From contig OX637402.1 of the NCBI GenBank assembly GCA_951799425.1, positions 1,550,501-1,614,500 of the forward strand: a stretch of DNA of 64,000 bases, read 5' to 3'. Of the stretch, positions 47,801 through 63,077 are shown one piece after another. Numbering within the stretch: the stretch's first letter is position 1; each line of letters starts with the position of its first letter. Under the pieces are notes generated by a model that saw nothing but the letters and a program-made list of their open reading frames with translations, did no database searches and was not told the origin of the DNA. This stretch comes from Ilex aquifolium. Taxonomy: Eukaryota > Streptophyta > Magnoliopsida > Aquifoliales > Aquifoliaceae. Position numbers and translations under genes: made by a program.

Positions 47801-50800
47801 GTGAGAGGTTCCTTATAAGGATGCTCATGCCAAAAGAGGACAATATTGTAACACCCCGAATTTTCTTTTATATATTTATAGAGATATATATATATAGTAA
47901 ATAAAAAGTGTAAATATGTAGATATATGTAGTGACATAAGAATAAACCGTAGGAATAAATGCTATGGAGACAATTTGATTGGGAAGTTACGTGTCGATGA
48001 TGTTTAAACTTGGAAAGGGTGATTAGACAAGTTTCTAAAAGTTTGTAGGTCAAAATAATGATTCCACTGAATCCGGAAGGTCGAAAAATATTGGGAGTGG
48101 TAATATGGATGTATTGGAAGTTAGGAAGTGTCTCGGAGTTAAAATACACTTTAGCGAGAATTTGGGTAAAAATGGGTATTGAACACTACTTAGTGTTTTG
48201 GCCATAACTTTTTATCTTTAAGTCCAATTAATCTGAAATTCTTACAGTAGATAGTAGACATCTAGGGATACAAAAGTATGTCTCATGAACATTTTCCAAT
48301 TCGACCTCTAAATGGGTCAAAACTGCATTGGAAGTTGAAACAAAAATCTGGCAGTCAAACCGTACCGGTACGCCGAACTCCAGTAGCTAAACCGTACCGG
48401 TACGCCCGATAAAGCCAGCCCGATCCGACTGCGGGTCTTTCTCCATTTCCTCCACTATAAATACATTTTGTCACCTCCTTAGCCTTCATTACACCTCTCC
48501 AAACCCAAGAAAACATAAGAGAGGAAGAGAGAAAGAGAGAAACACAAGATCAAGAGAAAACAAGAGATTGAAGGGTTGATTCAAGATCAAAGCCCTAATT
48601 TTTCCAAGAACATCAAGGTAGGGGTTTTCTCTCACTCACTTACATTGAGGCTAGGGTATTTATATATGTATGTTTTTGCTATCAATGGTATATATATGCT
48701 GTAGAATCATCATCTCTTAGGCTTTTTGCAAAGATTACATTGTTAGAGTTTAATACCCATTAAATCTCTTTTCTAGCTTTAAAACCCTAGTTTTTGGGAG
48801 AGTGATGTATTTCTTCTTAAATGCTTCTTTATTATGAACTTCGAAAACCATAGTTGTTTGTGTGGGGTAGAAAAATGATGTTATTGTGATCTCATTTATT
48901 TTCCTTGTTGGTTGGGGAATTGTTACATAATATATCTTGGGGATTTTGGAGAGATGCGTGTAAAATGATATAAATATTGGAACGGTATGCTTGGTTGGGT
49001 TGTTTGTGATGCCTTGAGGGTGAGAGGTTCCTTATAAGGATGCTCATGCCAAGAGAGGAGAGTATGTGATTTCCCTCAAGAGGTTCCTTATAAGGATGCT
49101 TGAGTTTGTGATGCCTTGAGGGTGAGAGGTTCCTTATAATGATGTTCATGCCAAGAGAGGAGAGTATGTGATTTTCCTTAAGAGGTTCCTTATAAGGATG
49201 CTTAAGAAACTAAGCCTTGAGGGTGAGAGGTTCCTTATAAGGATGCTCATGCCAAAAGAGGATAGTATGTAATTTTCCTCAAGAGGTTCCTTATAAGGAT
49301 GCTTGAGTAACCAAGCCTTGAGGGTGAGAGGTTCCTTATAAGGATGCTCATGCCAAAAGAGGACAATATTGTAACACCCCGAATTTTCTTTTATATATTT
49401 ATAGAGATATATATATATAGTAAATAAAAAGTGTAAATATGTAGATATATGTAGTGACATAAGAATAAACCCTAGGAATAAATGCTATGGAGACAATTTG
49501 ATTGGGATGTTACGTGTCGAAGATGTTTAAACTTGGAAAGGGTGATTAGACAAGTTTCTAAAAGTTTGTAGGTCAAAATAATGATTCCACTGAATCCGGA
49601 AGGTCGAAAAATATTGGGAGTGGTAATATGGATGTATTGGAAGTTAGGAAGTGTCTCGGAGTTAAAATACACTTTAGCGAGAATTTGGGTAAAAATGGGT
49701 ATTGAACACTACTTAGTGTTTTGGCCATAACTTTTTATCTTTAAGTCCAATTAATCTGAAATTCTTACAGTAGATAGTAGACATCTAGGGATACAAAAGT
49801 ATGTCTCATGAACATTTTCCAATTCGACCTCTAAATGGGTCAAAACTGCATTGGAAATTGAAACAAAAATCTGGCAGTCAAACCGTACCGGTACGCCGAA
49901 CTCCAGTAGCTAAACCGTACCGGTACGCCCGATAAAGCCAGCCCGATCCGACTGCGGGTCTTTCTCCATTTCCTCCACTATAAATACATTTTGTCACCTC
50001 CTTAGCCTTCATTACACCTCTCCAAACCCTAGAAAACATAAGAGAGGAAGAGAGAAAGAGAGAAACACAAGATCAAGAGAAAACAAGAGATTGAAGGGTT
50101 GATTCAAGATCAAAGCCCTAATTTTTCCAAGAACATCAAGGTAGGGGTTTTCTCTCACTCACTTACATTGAGGCTAGGGTATTTATATATGTATGTTTTT
50201 GCTATCAATGGTATATATATGCTATAGAATCATCATCTCTTAGGCTTTTTGCAAAGATTACATTGTTAGGGTTTAATACCCATTAAATCTCTTTTCTAGC
50301 TTTAAAACCCTAGTTTTTGGGAGAGTGATGTATTTCTTCTTAAATGCTTCTTTATTATGAACTTCGAAAACCATAGTTGTTTGTGTGGGGTAGAAAAATG
50401 ATGTTATTTTGATCTCATGTATTTTCCTTGTTGGTTGGGGAATTGTTACATAATATATCTTGGGGATTTTGGAGAGATGCGTGTAAAATGATATAAATAT
50501 TGGAACGGTATGCTTGGTTGGGTTGTTTGTGATGCCTTGAGGGTGAGAGGTTCCTTATAAGGATGCTCATGCCAAGAGAGGAGAGTATGTGATTTCCCTC
50601 AAGAGGTTCCTTATAAGGATGCTTGAGTTTGTGATGCCTTGAGGGTGAGAGGTTCCTTATAAGGATGTTCATGCCAAGAGAGGAGAGTATGTGATTTTCC
50701 TTAAGAGGTTCCTTATAAGGATGCTTAAGAAACTAAGCCTTGAGGGTGAGAGGTTCCTTATAAGGATGCTCATGCCAAAAGAGGATAGTATGTAATTTTC

Positions 50801-53800
50801 TTCAAGAGGTTCCTTATAAGGATGCTTGAGTAACCAAGCCTTGAGGGTGAGAGGTTCCTTATAAGGATGCTCATGCCAAAAGAGGACAATATTGTAACAC
50901 CCCGAATTTTCTTTTATATATTTATAGAGATATATATATATAGTAAATAAAAAGTGTAAATATGTAGATATATGTAGTGACATAAGAATAAACCGTAGGA
51001 ATAAATGCTATGGAGACAATTTGATTGGGAAGTTACGTGTCGAAGATGTTTAAACTTGGAAAGGGTGATTAGACAAGTTTCTAAAAGTTTGTAGGTCAAA
51101 ATAATGATTCCACTGAATCCGGAAGGTCGAAAAATATTGGGAGTGGTAATATGGATGTATTGGAAGTTAGGAAGTGTCTCGGAGTTAAAATACACTTTAG
51201 CGAGAATTTGGGTAAAAATGGGTATTGAACACTACTTAGTGTTTTGGCCATAACTTTTTATCTTTAAGTCCAATTAATCTGAAATTCTTACAGTAGATAG
51301 TAGACATCTAGGGATACAAAAGTATGTCTCATGAACATTTTCCAATTCGACCTCTAAATGGGTCAAAACTGCATTGGAAGTTGAAACAAAAATCTGGCAG
51401 TCAAACCGTACCGGTACGCCGAACTCCAGTAGCTAAACCGTACCGGTACGCCCGATAAAGCCAGCCCGATCCGACTGCGGATCTTTCTCCATTTCCTCCA
51501 CTATAAATACATTTTGTCACCTCCTTAGCCTTCATTACACCTCTCCAAACCCTAGAAAACATAAGAGAGGAAGAGAGAAAGAGAGAAACACAAGATCAAG
51601 AGAAAACAAGAGATTGAAGGGTTGATTCAAGATCAAAGCCCTAATTTTTCCAAGAACATCAAGGTAGGGGTTTTCTCTCACTCACTTACATTGAGGCTAG
51701 GGTATTTATATATGTATGTTTTTGCTATCAATGGTATATATATGCTATAGAATCATCATCTCTTAGGCTTTTTGCAAAGATTACATTGTTAGGGTTTAAT
51801 ACCCATTAAATCTCTTTTCTAGCTTTAAAACCCTAGTTTTTGGGAGAGTGATGTATTTCTTCTTAAATGCTTCTTTATTATGAACTTCGAAAACCATAGT
51901 TGTTTGTGTGGGGTAGAAAAATGATGTTATTGTGATCTCATGTATTTTCCTTGTTGGTTGGGGAATTGTTACATAATATATCTTGGGGATTTTGGAGAGA
52001 TGCGTGTAAAATGATATAAATATTGGAACGGTATGCTTGGTTGGGTTGTTTGTGATGCCTTGAGGGTGAGAGGTTCCTTATAAGGATGCTCATGCCAAGA
52101 GAGGAGAGTATGTGATTTCCCTCAAGAGGTTCCTTATAAGGATGCTTGAGTTTGTGATGCCTTGAGGGTGAGAGGTTCCTTATAAGGATGTTCATGCCAA
52201 GAGAGGAGAGTATGTGATTTTCCTTAAGAGGTTCCTTATAAGGATGCTTAAGAAACTAAGCCTTGAGGGTGAGAGGTTCCTTATAAGGATGCTCATGCCA
52301 AAAGAGGATAGTATGTAATTTTCCTCAAGAGGTTCCTTATAAGGATGCTTGAGTAACCAAGCCTTGAGGGTGAGAGGTTCCTTATAAGGATGCTCATGCC
52401 AAAAGAGGACAATATTGTAACACCCCGAATTTTCTTTTATATATTTATAGAGATATATATATATAGTAAATAAAAAGTGTAAATATGTAGATATATGTAG
52501 TGACATAAGAATAAACCCTAGGAATAAATGCTATGGAGACAATTTGATTGGGAAGTTACGTGTCGAAGATGTTTAAACTTGGAAAGGGTGATTAGACAAG
52601 TTTCTAAAAGTTTGTAGGTCAAAATAACGATTCCACTGAATCCGGAAGGTCGAAAAATATTGGGAGTGGTAATATGGACGTATTGGAAGTTAGGAAGTGT
52701 CTCGGAGTTAAAATACACTTTAGCGAGAATTTGGGTAAAAATGGGTACTGAACACTACTTAGTGTTTTGGCCATAACTTTTTATCTTTAAGTCCAATTAA
52801 TCTGAAATTCTTACAGTAGATAGTAGACATCTAGGGATACAAAAGTATGTCTCATGAACATTTTCCAATTCGACCTCTAAATGGGTCAAAACTGCATTGG
52901 AAATTGAAACAAAAATCTGGCAGTCAAACCGTACCGGTACGCCGAACTCCAGTAGCTAAACCGTACCGGTACGCCCGATAAAGCCAGCCCGATCCGACTG
53001 CGGGTCTTTCTCCATTTCCTCCACTATAAATACATTTTGTCACCTCCTCAGCCTTCATTACACCTCTCCACACCCTAGAAAACATAAGAGAGGAAGAGAG
53101 AAAGAGAGAAACACAAGATCAAGAGAAAACAAGAGATTGAAGGGTTGATTCAAGATCAAAGCCCTAATTTTTCCAAGAACATCAAGGTAGGGGTTTTCTC
53201 TCACTCACTTACATTGAGGCTAGGGTATTTATATATGTATGTTTTTGCTATCAATGGTATATATATGCTGTAGAATCATCATCTCTTAGGCTTTTTGCAA
53301 AGATTACATTGTTAGAGTTTAATACCCATTAAATCTCTTTTCTAGCTTTAAAACCCTAGTTTTAGGGAGAGTGATGTATTTCTTCTTAAATGCTTCTTTA
53401 TTATGAACTTCGAAAATCATAGTTGTTTGTGTGGGGAAGAAAAATGATGTTATTGTGATCTCATGTATTTTCCTTGTTGGTTGGGGAATTGTTACATAAT
53501 ATATCTTGGGGATTTTGGAGAGATGCGTGTAAAATGATATAAATATTGGAACGGTATGCTTGGTTGGGTTGTTTGTGATGCCTTGAGGGTGAGAGGTTCC
53601 TTATAAGGATGCTCATGCCAAGAGAGGAGAGTATGTGATTTCCCTTAAGAGGTTCCTTATAAGGATGCTTGAGTTTCTGATGCCTTGAGGGTGAGAGGTT
53701 CCTTATAAGGATGTTCATGCCAAGAGAGGAGAGTATGTGATTTTCCTTAAGAGGTTCCTTATAAGGATGCTTAAGAAACTAAGCCTTGAGGGTGAGAGGT

Positions 53801-55461
53801 TCCTTATAAGGATGCTCATGCCAAAAGAGGATAGTATGTAATTTTCCTCAAGAGGTTCCTTATAAGGATGCTTGAGTAACCAAGCCTTGAGGGTGAGAGG
53901 TTCCTTATAAGGATGCTCATGCCAAAAGAGGACAATATTGTAACACCCCGAATTTTCTTTTATATATTTATAGAGATATATATATATAGTAAATAAAAAG
54001 TGTAAATATGTAGATATATGTAGTGACATAAGAATAAACCCTAGGAATAAATGCTATGGAGACAATTTGATTGGGAAGTTACGTGTCGAAGATGTTTAAA
54101 CTTGGAAAGGGTGATTAGACAAGTTTCTAAAAGTTTGTAGGTCAAAATAATGATTCCACTGAATCCGGAAGGTCGAAAAATATTGGGAGTGGTAATATGG
54201 ATGTATTGGAAGTTAGGAAGTGTCTCGGAGTTAAAATACACTTTAGCGAGAATTTGGGTAAAAATGGGTACTGAACACTACTTAGTGTTTTGGCCATAAC
54301 TTTTTATCTTTAAGTCCAATTAATCTGAAATTCTTACAGTAGATAGTAGACATCTAGGGATACAAAAGTATGTCTCATGAACATTTTCCAATTCGACCTC
54401 TAAATGGGTCAAAACTGCATTGGAAATTGAAACAAAAATCTGGCAGTCAAACCGTACCGGTACGCCGAACTCCAGTAGCTAAACCGTACCGGTACGCCCG
54501 ATAAAGCCAGCCCGATCCGACTGCGGGTCTTTCTCCATTTCCTCCACTATAAATACATTTTGTCACCTCCTTAGCCTTCATTACACCTCTCCAAACCCTA
54601 GAAAACATAAGAGAGGAAGAGAGAAAGAGAGAAACACAAGATCAAGAGAAAACAAGAGATTGAAGGGTTGATTCAAGATCAAAGCCCTAATTTTTCCAAG
54701 AACATCAAGGTAGGGGTTTTCTCTCACTCACTTACATTGAGGCTAGGGTATTTATATATGTATGTTTTTGCTATCAATGGTATATATATGCTGTAGAATC
54801 ATCATCTCTTAGGCTTTTTGCAAAGATTACATTGTTAGGGTTTAATACCCATTAAATCTCTTTTCTAGCTTTAAAACCCTAGTTTTTGGGAGAGTGATGT
54901 ATTTCTTCTTAAATGCTTCTTTATTATGAACTTCGAAAACCATAGTTGTTTGTGTGGGGTAGAAAAATGATGTTATTGTGAGCTCATGTATTTTCCTTGT
55001 TGGTTGGGGAATTGTTACATAATATATCTTGGGGATTTTGGAGAGATGCGTGTAAAATGATATAAATATTGGAACGGTATGCTTGGTTGGGTTGTTTGTG
55101 ATGCCTTGAGGGTGAGAGGTTCCTTATAAGGATGCTCATGCCAAGAGAGGAGAGTATGTGATTTCCCTTAAGAGGTTCCTTATAAGGATGCTTGAGTTTG
55201 TGATGCCTTGAGGGTGAGAGGTTCCTTATAAGGATGTTCATGCCAAGAGAGGAGAGTATGTGATTTTCCTTAAGAGGTTCCTTATAAGGATGCTTAAGAA
55301 ACTAAGCCTTGAGGGTGAGAGATTCCTTATAAGGATGCTCATGCCAAAAGAGGATAGTATGTAATTTTCCTCAAGAGGTTCCTTATAAGGATGCTTGAGT
55401 AACCAAACCTTGAGGGTGAGAGGTTCCTTATAAGGATGCTCATGCCAAAAGAGGACAATAT

Positions 55462-58400
55462 TGTAACACCCCGAATTTTCTTTTATATATTTATAGAGAT
55501 ATATATATATAGTAAATAAAAAGTGTAAATATGTAGATATATGTAGTGACATAAGAATAAACCGTAGGAATAAATGTTATGGAGACAATTTGATTGGGAA
55601 GTTACGTGTCGAAGATGTTTAAACTTGGAAATGGTGATTAGACAAGTTTCTAAAAGTTTGTAGGTCAAAATAATGATTCCACTGAATCCGGAAGGTCGAA
55701 AAATATTGGGAGTGGTAATATGGATGTATTGGAAGTTAGGAAGTGTCTCGGAGTTAAAATACACTTTAGCGAGAATTTGGGTAAAAATGGGTATTGAACA
55801 CTACTTAGTGTTTTGGCCATAACTTTTTATCTTTAAGTCCAATTAATCTGAACTTTTTACAGTAGATAGTAGACATCTAGGGATACAAAAGTATGTCTCA
55901 TGAACATTTTCCAATTCGACCTCTAAATGGGTCAAAACTGCATTGGAAGTTGAAACAAAAATCTGGCAGTCAAACCGTACCGGTACGCCGAACTCCAGTA
56001 GCTAAACCGTACCGGTACGCCCGATAAAGCCAGCCCGATCCGACTGCGGGTCTTTCTCCATTTCCTCCACTATAAATACATTTTGTCACCTCCTTAGCCT
56101 TCATTACACCTCTCCAAAACCCTAGAAAACATAAGAGAGGAAGAGAGAAAGAGAGAAACACAAGATCAAGAGAAAACAAGAGATTGAAGGGTTGATTCAA
56201 GATCAAAGCCCTAATTTTTCCAAGAACATCAAGGTAGGGGTTTTCTCTCACTCACTTACATTGAGGCTAGGGTATTTATATATGTATGTTTTTGCTATCA
56301 ATGGTATATATATGCTGTAGAATCATCATATCTTAGGCTTTTTGTAAAGATTACATTGTTAGGGTTTAATACCCATTAAATCTCTTTTCTAGCTTTAAAC
56401 CCCTAGTTTTTGGGAGAGTGATGTATTTCTTCTTAAATGCTTCTTTATTATGAACTTCGAAAACCATAGTTGTTTGTGTGGGGTAGAAAAATGATGTTAT
56501 TGTGATCTCATGTATTTTCCTTGTTGGTTGGGGAATTGTTACATAATATATCTTGGGGATTTTGGAGAGATGCGTGTAAAATGATATAAATATTGGAACG
56601 GTATGCTTGGTTGGGTTGTTTGTGATGCCTTGAGGGTGAGAGGTTCCTTATAAGGATGCTCATGCCAAGAGAGGAGAGTATGTGATTTCCCTCAAGAGGT
56701 TCCTTATAAGGATGCTTGAGTTTGTGATGCCTTGAGGGTGAGAGGTTCCTTATAATGATGTTCATGCCAAGAGAGGAGAGTATGTGATTTTCCTTAAGAG
56801 GTTCCTTATAAGGATGCTTAAGAAACTAAGCCTTGAGGGTGAGAGGTTCCTTATAAGGATGCTCATGCCAAAAGAGGATAGTATGTAATTTTCCTCAAGA
56901 GGTTCCTTATAAGGATGCTTGAGTAACCAAGCCTTGAGGGTGAGAGGTTCCTTATAAGGATGCTCATGCCAAAAGAGGACAATATTGTAACACCCCGAAT
57001 TTTCTTTTATATATTTATAGAGATATATATATATAGTAAATAAAAAGTGTAAATATGTAGATATATGTAGTGACATAAGAATAAACCGTAGGAATAAATG
57101 CTATGGAGACAATTTGATTGGGAAGTTACGTGTCGAAGATGTTTAAACTTGGAAAGGGTGATTAGACAAGTTTCTAAAAGTTTGTAGGTCAAAATAATGA
57201 TTCCATTGAATCCGGAAGGTCGAAAAATATTGGGAGTGGTAATATGGATGTATTGGAAGTTAGGAAGTGTCTCGGAGTTAAAATACACTTTAGCGAGAAT
57301 TTGGGTAAAAATGGGTATTGAACACTACTTAGTGTTTTGGCCATAACTTTTTATCTTTAAGTCCAATTAATCTGAAATTCTTACAGTAGATAGTAGACAT
57401 CTAGGGATACAAAAGTATGTCTCATGAACATTTTCCAATTCGACCTCTAAATGGGTCAAAACTGCATTGGAAGTTGAAACAAAAATCTGGCAGTCAAACC
57501 GTACCGGTACGCCGAACTCCAGTAGCTAAACCGTACCGGTACGCCCGATAAAGCCAGCCCGATCCGACTGCGGGTCTTTCTCCATTTCCTCCACTATAAA
57601 TACATTTTGTCACCTCCTTAGCCTTCATTACACCTCTCCAAACCCTAGAAAACATAAGAGAGGAAGAGAGAAAGAGAGAAACACAAGATCAAGAGAAAAC
57701 AAGAGATTGAAGGGTTGATTCAAGATCAAAGCCCTAATTTTTCCAAGAACATCAAGGTAGGGGTTTTCTCTCACTCACTTACATTGAGGCTAGGGTATTT
57801 ATATATGTATGTTTTTGCTATCAATGGTATATATACGCTGTAGAATCATCATATCTTAGGCTTTTTGTAAAGATTACATTGTTAGGGTTTAATACCCATT
57901 AAATCTCTTTTCTAGCTTTAAACCCCTAGTTTTTGGGAGAGTGATGTATTTCTTCTTAAATGCTTCTTTATTATGAACTTCGAAAACCATAGTTGTTTGT
58001 GTGGGGTAGAAAAATGATGTTATTGTGATCTCATGTATTTTCCTTGTTGGTTGGGGAATTGTTACATAATATATCTTGGGGATTTTGGAGAGATGCGTGT
58101 AAAATGATATAAATATTGGAACGGTATGCTTGGTTGGGTTGTTTGTGATGCCTTGAGGGTGAGAGGTTCCTTATAAGGATGTTCATGCCAAGAGAGGAGA
58201 GTATGTGATTTCCCTCAAGAGGTTCCTTATAAGGATGCTTGAGTTTGTGATGCCTTGAGGGTGAGAGGTTCCTTATAATGATGTTCATGCCAAGAGAGGA
58301 GAGTATGTGATTTTCCTTAAGAGGTTCCTTATAAGGATGCTTAAGAAACTAAGCCTTGAGGGTGAGAGGTTCCTTATAAGGATGCTCATGCCAAAAGAGG

Positions 58401-61400
58401 ATAGTATGTAATTTTCCTCAAGAGGTTCCTTATAAGGATGCTTGAGTAACCAAGCCTTGAGGGTGAGAGGTTCCTTATAAGGATGCTCATGCCAAAAGAG
58501 GACAATATTGTAACACCCCGAATTTTCTTTTATATATTTATAGAGATATATATATATAGTAAATAAAAAGTTTAAATATGTAGATATATGTAGTGACATA
58601 AGAATAAACCGTAGGAATAAATGCTATGGAGACAATTTGATTGGGAAGTTACGTGTCGAAGATGTTTAAACTTGGAAAGGGTGATTAGACAAGTTTCTAA
58701 AAGTTTGTAGGTCAAAATAATGATTCCATTGAATCCGGAAGGTCGAAAAATATTGGGAGTGGTAATATGGATGTATTGGAAGTTAGGAAGTGTCTCGGAG
58801 TTAAAATACACTTTAGCGAGAATTTGGGTAAAAATGGGTATTGAACACTACTTAGTGTTTTGGCCATAACTTTTTATCTTTAAGTCCAATTAATCTGAAA
58901 TTCTTACAGTAGATAGTAGACATCTAGGGATACAAAAGTATGTCTCATGAACATTTTCCAATTCGACCTCTAAATGGGTCAAAACTGCATTGGAAGTTGA
59001 AACAAAAATCTGGCAGTCAAACCGTACCGGTACGCCGAACTCCAGTAGCTAAACCGTACCGGTACGCCCGATAAAGCCAGCCCGATCCGACTGCGGGTCT
59101 TTCTCCATTTCCTCCACTATAAATACATTTTGTCACCTCCTTAGCCTTCATTACACCTCTCCAAACCCTAGAAAACATAAGAGAGGAAGAGAGAAAGAGA
59201 GAAACACAAGATCAAGAGAAAACAAGAGATTGAAGGGTTGATTCAAGATCAAAGCCCTAATTTTTCCAAGAACATCAAGGTAGGGGTTTTCTCTCACTCA
59301 CTTACATTGAGGCTAGGGTATTTATATATGTATGTTTTTGCTATCAATGGTATATATATGCTGTAGAATCATCATATCTTAGGCTTTTTGTAAAGATTAC
59401 ATTGTTAGGGTTTAATACCCATTAAATCTCTTTTCTAGCTTTAAACCCCTAGTTTTTGGGAGAGTGATGTATTTCTTCTTAAATGCTTCTTTATTATGAA
59501 CTTCGAAAACCATAGTTGTTTGTGTGGGGTAGAAAAATGATGTTATTGTGATCTCATGTATTTTCCTTGTTGGTTGGGGAATTGATACATAATATATCTT
59601 GGGGATTTTGGAGAGATGCGTGTAAAATGATATAAATATTGGAACGGTATGCTTGGTTGGGTTGTTTGTGATGCCTTGAGGGTGAGAGGTTCCTTATAAG
59701 GATGCTCATGCCAAGAGAGGAGAGTATGTGATTTCCCTCAAGAGGTTCCTTATAAGGATGCTTGAGTTTGTGATGCCTTGAGGGTGAGAGGTTCCTTATA
59801 ATGATGTTCATGCCAAGAGAGGAGAGTATGTGATTTTCCTTAAGAGGTTCCTTATAAGGATGCTTAAGAAACTAAGCCTTGAGGGTGAGAGGTTCCTTAT
59901 AAGGATGCTCATGCCAAAAGAGGATAGTATGTAATTTTCCTCAAGAGGTTCCTTATAAGGATGCTTGAGTAACCAAGCCTTGAGGGTGAGAGGTTCCTTA
60001 TAAGGATGCTCATGCCAAAAGAGGACAATATTGTAACACCCCGAATTTTCTTTTATATATTTATAGAGATATATATATATAGTAAATAAAAAGTGTAAAT
60101 ATGTAGATATATGTAGTGACATAAGAATAAACCGTAGGAATAAATGCTATGGAGACAATTTGATTGGGAAGTTACGTGTCGAAGATGTTTAAACTTGGAA
60201 AGGGTGATTAGACAAGTTTCTAAAAGTTTGTAGGTCAAAATAATGATTCCATTGAATCCGGAAGGTCGAAAAATATTGGGAGTGGTAATATGGATGTATT
60301 GGAAGTTAGGAAGTGTCTCGGAGTTAAAATACACTTTAGCGAGAATTTGGGTAAAAATGGGTATTGAACACTACTTAGTGTTTTGGCCATAACTTTTTAT
60401 CTTTAAGTCCAATTAATCTGAAATTCTTACAGTAGATAGTAGACATCTAGGGATACAAAAGTATGTCTCATGAACATTTTCCAATTCGACCTCTAAATGG
60501 GTCAAAACTGCATTGGAAGTTGAAACAAAAATCTGGCAGTCAAACCGTACCGGTACGCCGAACTCCAGTAGCTAAACCGTACCGGTACGCCCGATAAAGC
60601 CAGCCCGATCCGACTGCGGGTCTTTCTCCATTTCCTCCACTATAAATACATTTTGTCACCTCCTTAGCCTTCATTACACCTCTCCAAACCCTAGAAAACA
60701 TAAGAGAGGAAGAGAGAAAGAGAGAAACACAAGATCAAGAGAAAACAAGAGATTGAAGGGTTGATTCAAGATCAAAGCCCTAATTTTTCCAAGAACATCA
60801 AGGTAGGGGTTTTCTCTCACTCACTTACATTGAGGCTAGGGTATTTATATATGTATGTTTTTGCTATCAATGGTATATATATGCTGTAGAATCATCATAT
60901 CTTAGGCTTTTTGTAAAGATTACATTGTTAGGGTTTAATACCCATTAAATCTCTTTTCTAGCTTTAAACCCCTAGTTTTTGGGAGAGTGATGTATTTCTT
61001 CTTAAATGCTTCTTTATTATGAACTTCGAAAACCATAGTTGTTTGTGTGGGGTAGAAAAATGATGTTATTGTGATCTCATGTATTTTCCTTGTTGGTTGG
61101 GGAATTGTTACATAATATATCTTGGGGATTTTGGAGAGATGCGTGTAAAATGATATAAATATTGGAACGGTATGCTTGGTTGGGTTGTTTGTGATGCCTT
61201 GAGGGTGAGAGGTTCCTTATAAGGATGCTCATGCCAAGAGAGGAGAGTATGTGATTTCCCTCAAGAGGTTCCTTATAAGGATGCTTGAGTTTGTGATGCC
61301 TTGAGGGTGAGAGGTTCCTTATAATGATGTTCATGCCAAGAGAGGAGAGTATGTGATTTTCCTTAAGAGGTTCCTTATAAGGATGCTTAAGAAACTAAGC

Positions 61401-61554
61401 CTTGAGGGTGAGAGGTTCCTTATAAGGATGCTCATGCCAAAAGAGGATAGTATGTAATTTTCCTCAAGAGGTTCCTTATAAGGATGCTTGAGTAACCAAG
61501 CCTTGAGGGTGAGAGGTTCCTTATAAGGATGCTCATGCCAAAAGAGGACAATAT
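55462..61554 (+). repeat. Homogenised block of units 30-33
   Basis: Four adjacent units share ATCATATCTTAGG, TTTTTGTAAAG and CTTTAAACCCCTAG, and all carry CCTTATAATG in place of the third CArG box. The extra C in AAACCCCTAG removes one telo-box motif. Unit 34 returns to the common forms. This looks like local amplification of one variant. Confidence 0.75.
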
Positions 61555-63077
61555 TGTAACACCCCGAATTTTCTTTTATATATTTATAGAGATATATATA
61601 TATAGTAAATAAAAAGTGTAAATATGTAGATATATGTAGTGACATAAGAATAAACCGTAGGAATAAATGTTATGGAGACAATTTGATTGGGAAGTTACGT
61701 GTCGAAGATGTTTAAACTTGGAAAGGGTGATTAGACAAGTTTCTAAAAGTTTGTAGGTCAAAATAATGATTCCACTGAATCCGGAAGGTCGAAAAATATT
61801 GGGAGTGGTAATATGGATGTATTGGAAGTTAGGAAGTGTCTCGGAGTTAAAATACACTTTAGCGAGAATTTGGGTAAAAATGGGTATTGAACACTACTTA
61901 GTGTTTTGGCCATAACTTTTTATCTTTAAGTCCAATTAATCTGAAATTCTTACAGTAGATAGTAGACATCTAGGGAAACAAAAGTATGTCTCATGAACAT
62001 TTTCCAATTCGACCTCTAAATGGGTCAAAACTGCATTGGAAGTTGAAACAAAAATCTGGCAGTCAAACCGTACCGGTACGCCGAACTCCAGTAGCTAAAC
62101 CGTACCGGTACGCCCGATAAAGCCAGCCCGATCCGACTGCGGGTCTTTCTCCATTTCCTCCACTATAAATACATTTTGTCACCTCCTTAGCCTTCATTAC
62201 ACCTCTCCAAACCCTAGAAAACATAAGAGAGGAAGAGAGAAAGAGAGAAACACAAGATCAAGAGAAAACAAGAGATTGAAGGGTTGATTCAAGATCAAAG
62301 CCCTAATTTTTCCAAGAACATCAAGGTAGGGGTTTTCTCTCACTCACTTACATTGAGGCTAGGGTATTTATATATGTATGTTTTTGCTATCAATGGTATA
62401 TATATGCTGTAGAATCATCATCTCTTAGGCTTTTTGCAAAGATTACATTGTTAGGGTTTAATACCCATTAAATCTCTTTTCTAGCTTTAAAACCCTAGTT
62501 TTTGGGAGAGTGATGTATTTCTTCTTAAATGCTTCTTTATTATGAACTTCGAAAACCATAGTTGTTTGTGTGGGGTAGAAAAATGATGTTATTGTGATCT
62601 CATGTATTTTCCTTGTTGGTTGGGGAATTGTTACATAATATATCTTGGGGATTTTGGAGAGATGCGTGTAAAATGATATAAATATTGGAACGGTATGCTT
62701 GGTTGGGTTGTTTGTGATGCCTTGAGGGTGAGAGGTTCCTTATAAGGATGCTCATGCCAAGAGAGGAGAGTATGTGATTTCCCTCAAGAGGTTCCTTATA
62801 AGGATGCTTGAGTTTGTGATGCCTTGAGGGTGAGAGGTTCCTTATAAGGATGTTCATGCCAAGAGAGGAGAGTATGTGATTTTCCTTAAGAGGTTCCTTA
62901 TAAGGATGCTTAAGAAACTAAGCCTTGAGGGTGAGAAGTTCCTTATAAGGATGCTCATGCCAAAAGAGGATAGTATGTAATTTTCCTCAAGAGGTTCCTT
63001 ATAAGGATGCTTGAGTAACCAAGCCTTGAGGGTGAGAGGTTCCTTATAAGGATGCTCATGCCAAAAGAGGACAATAT

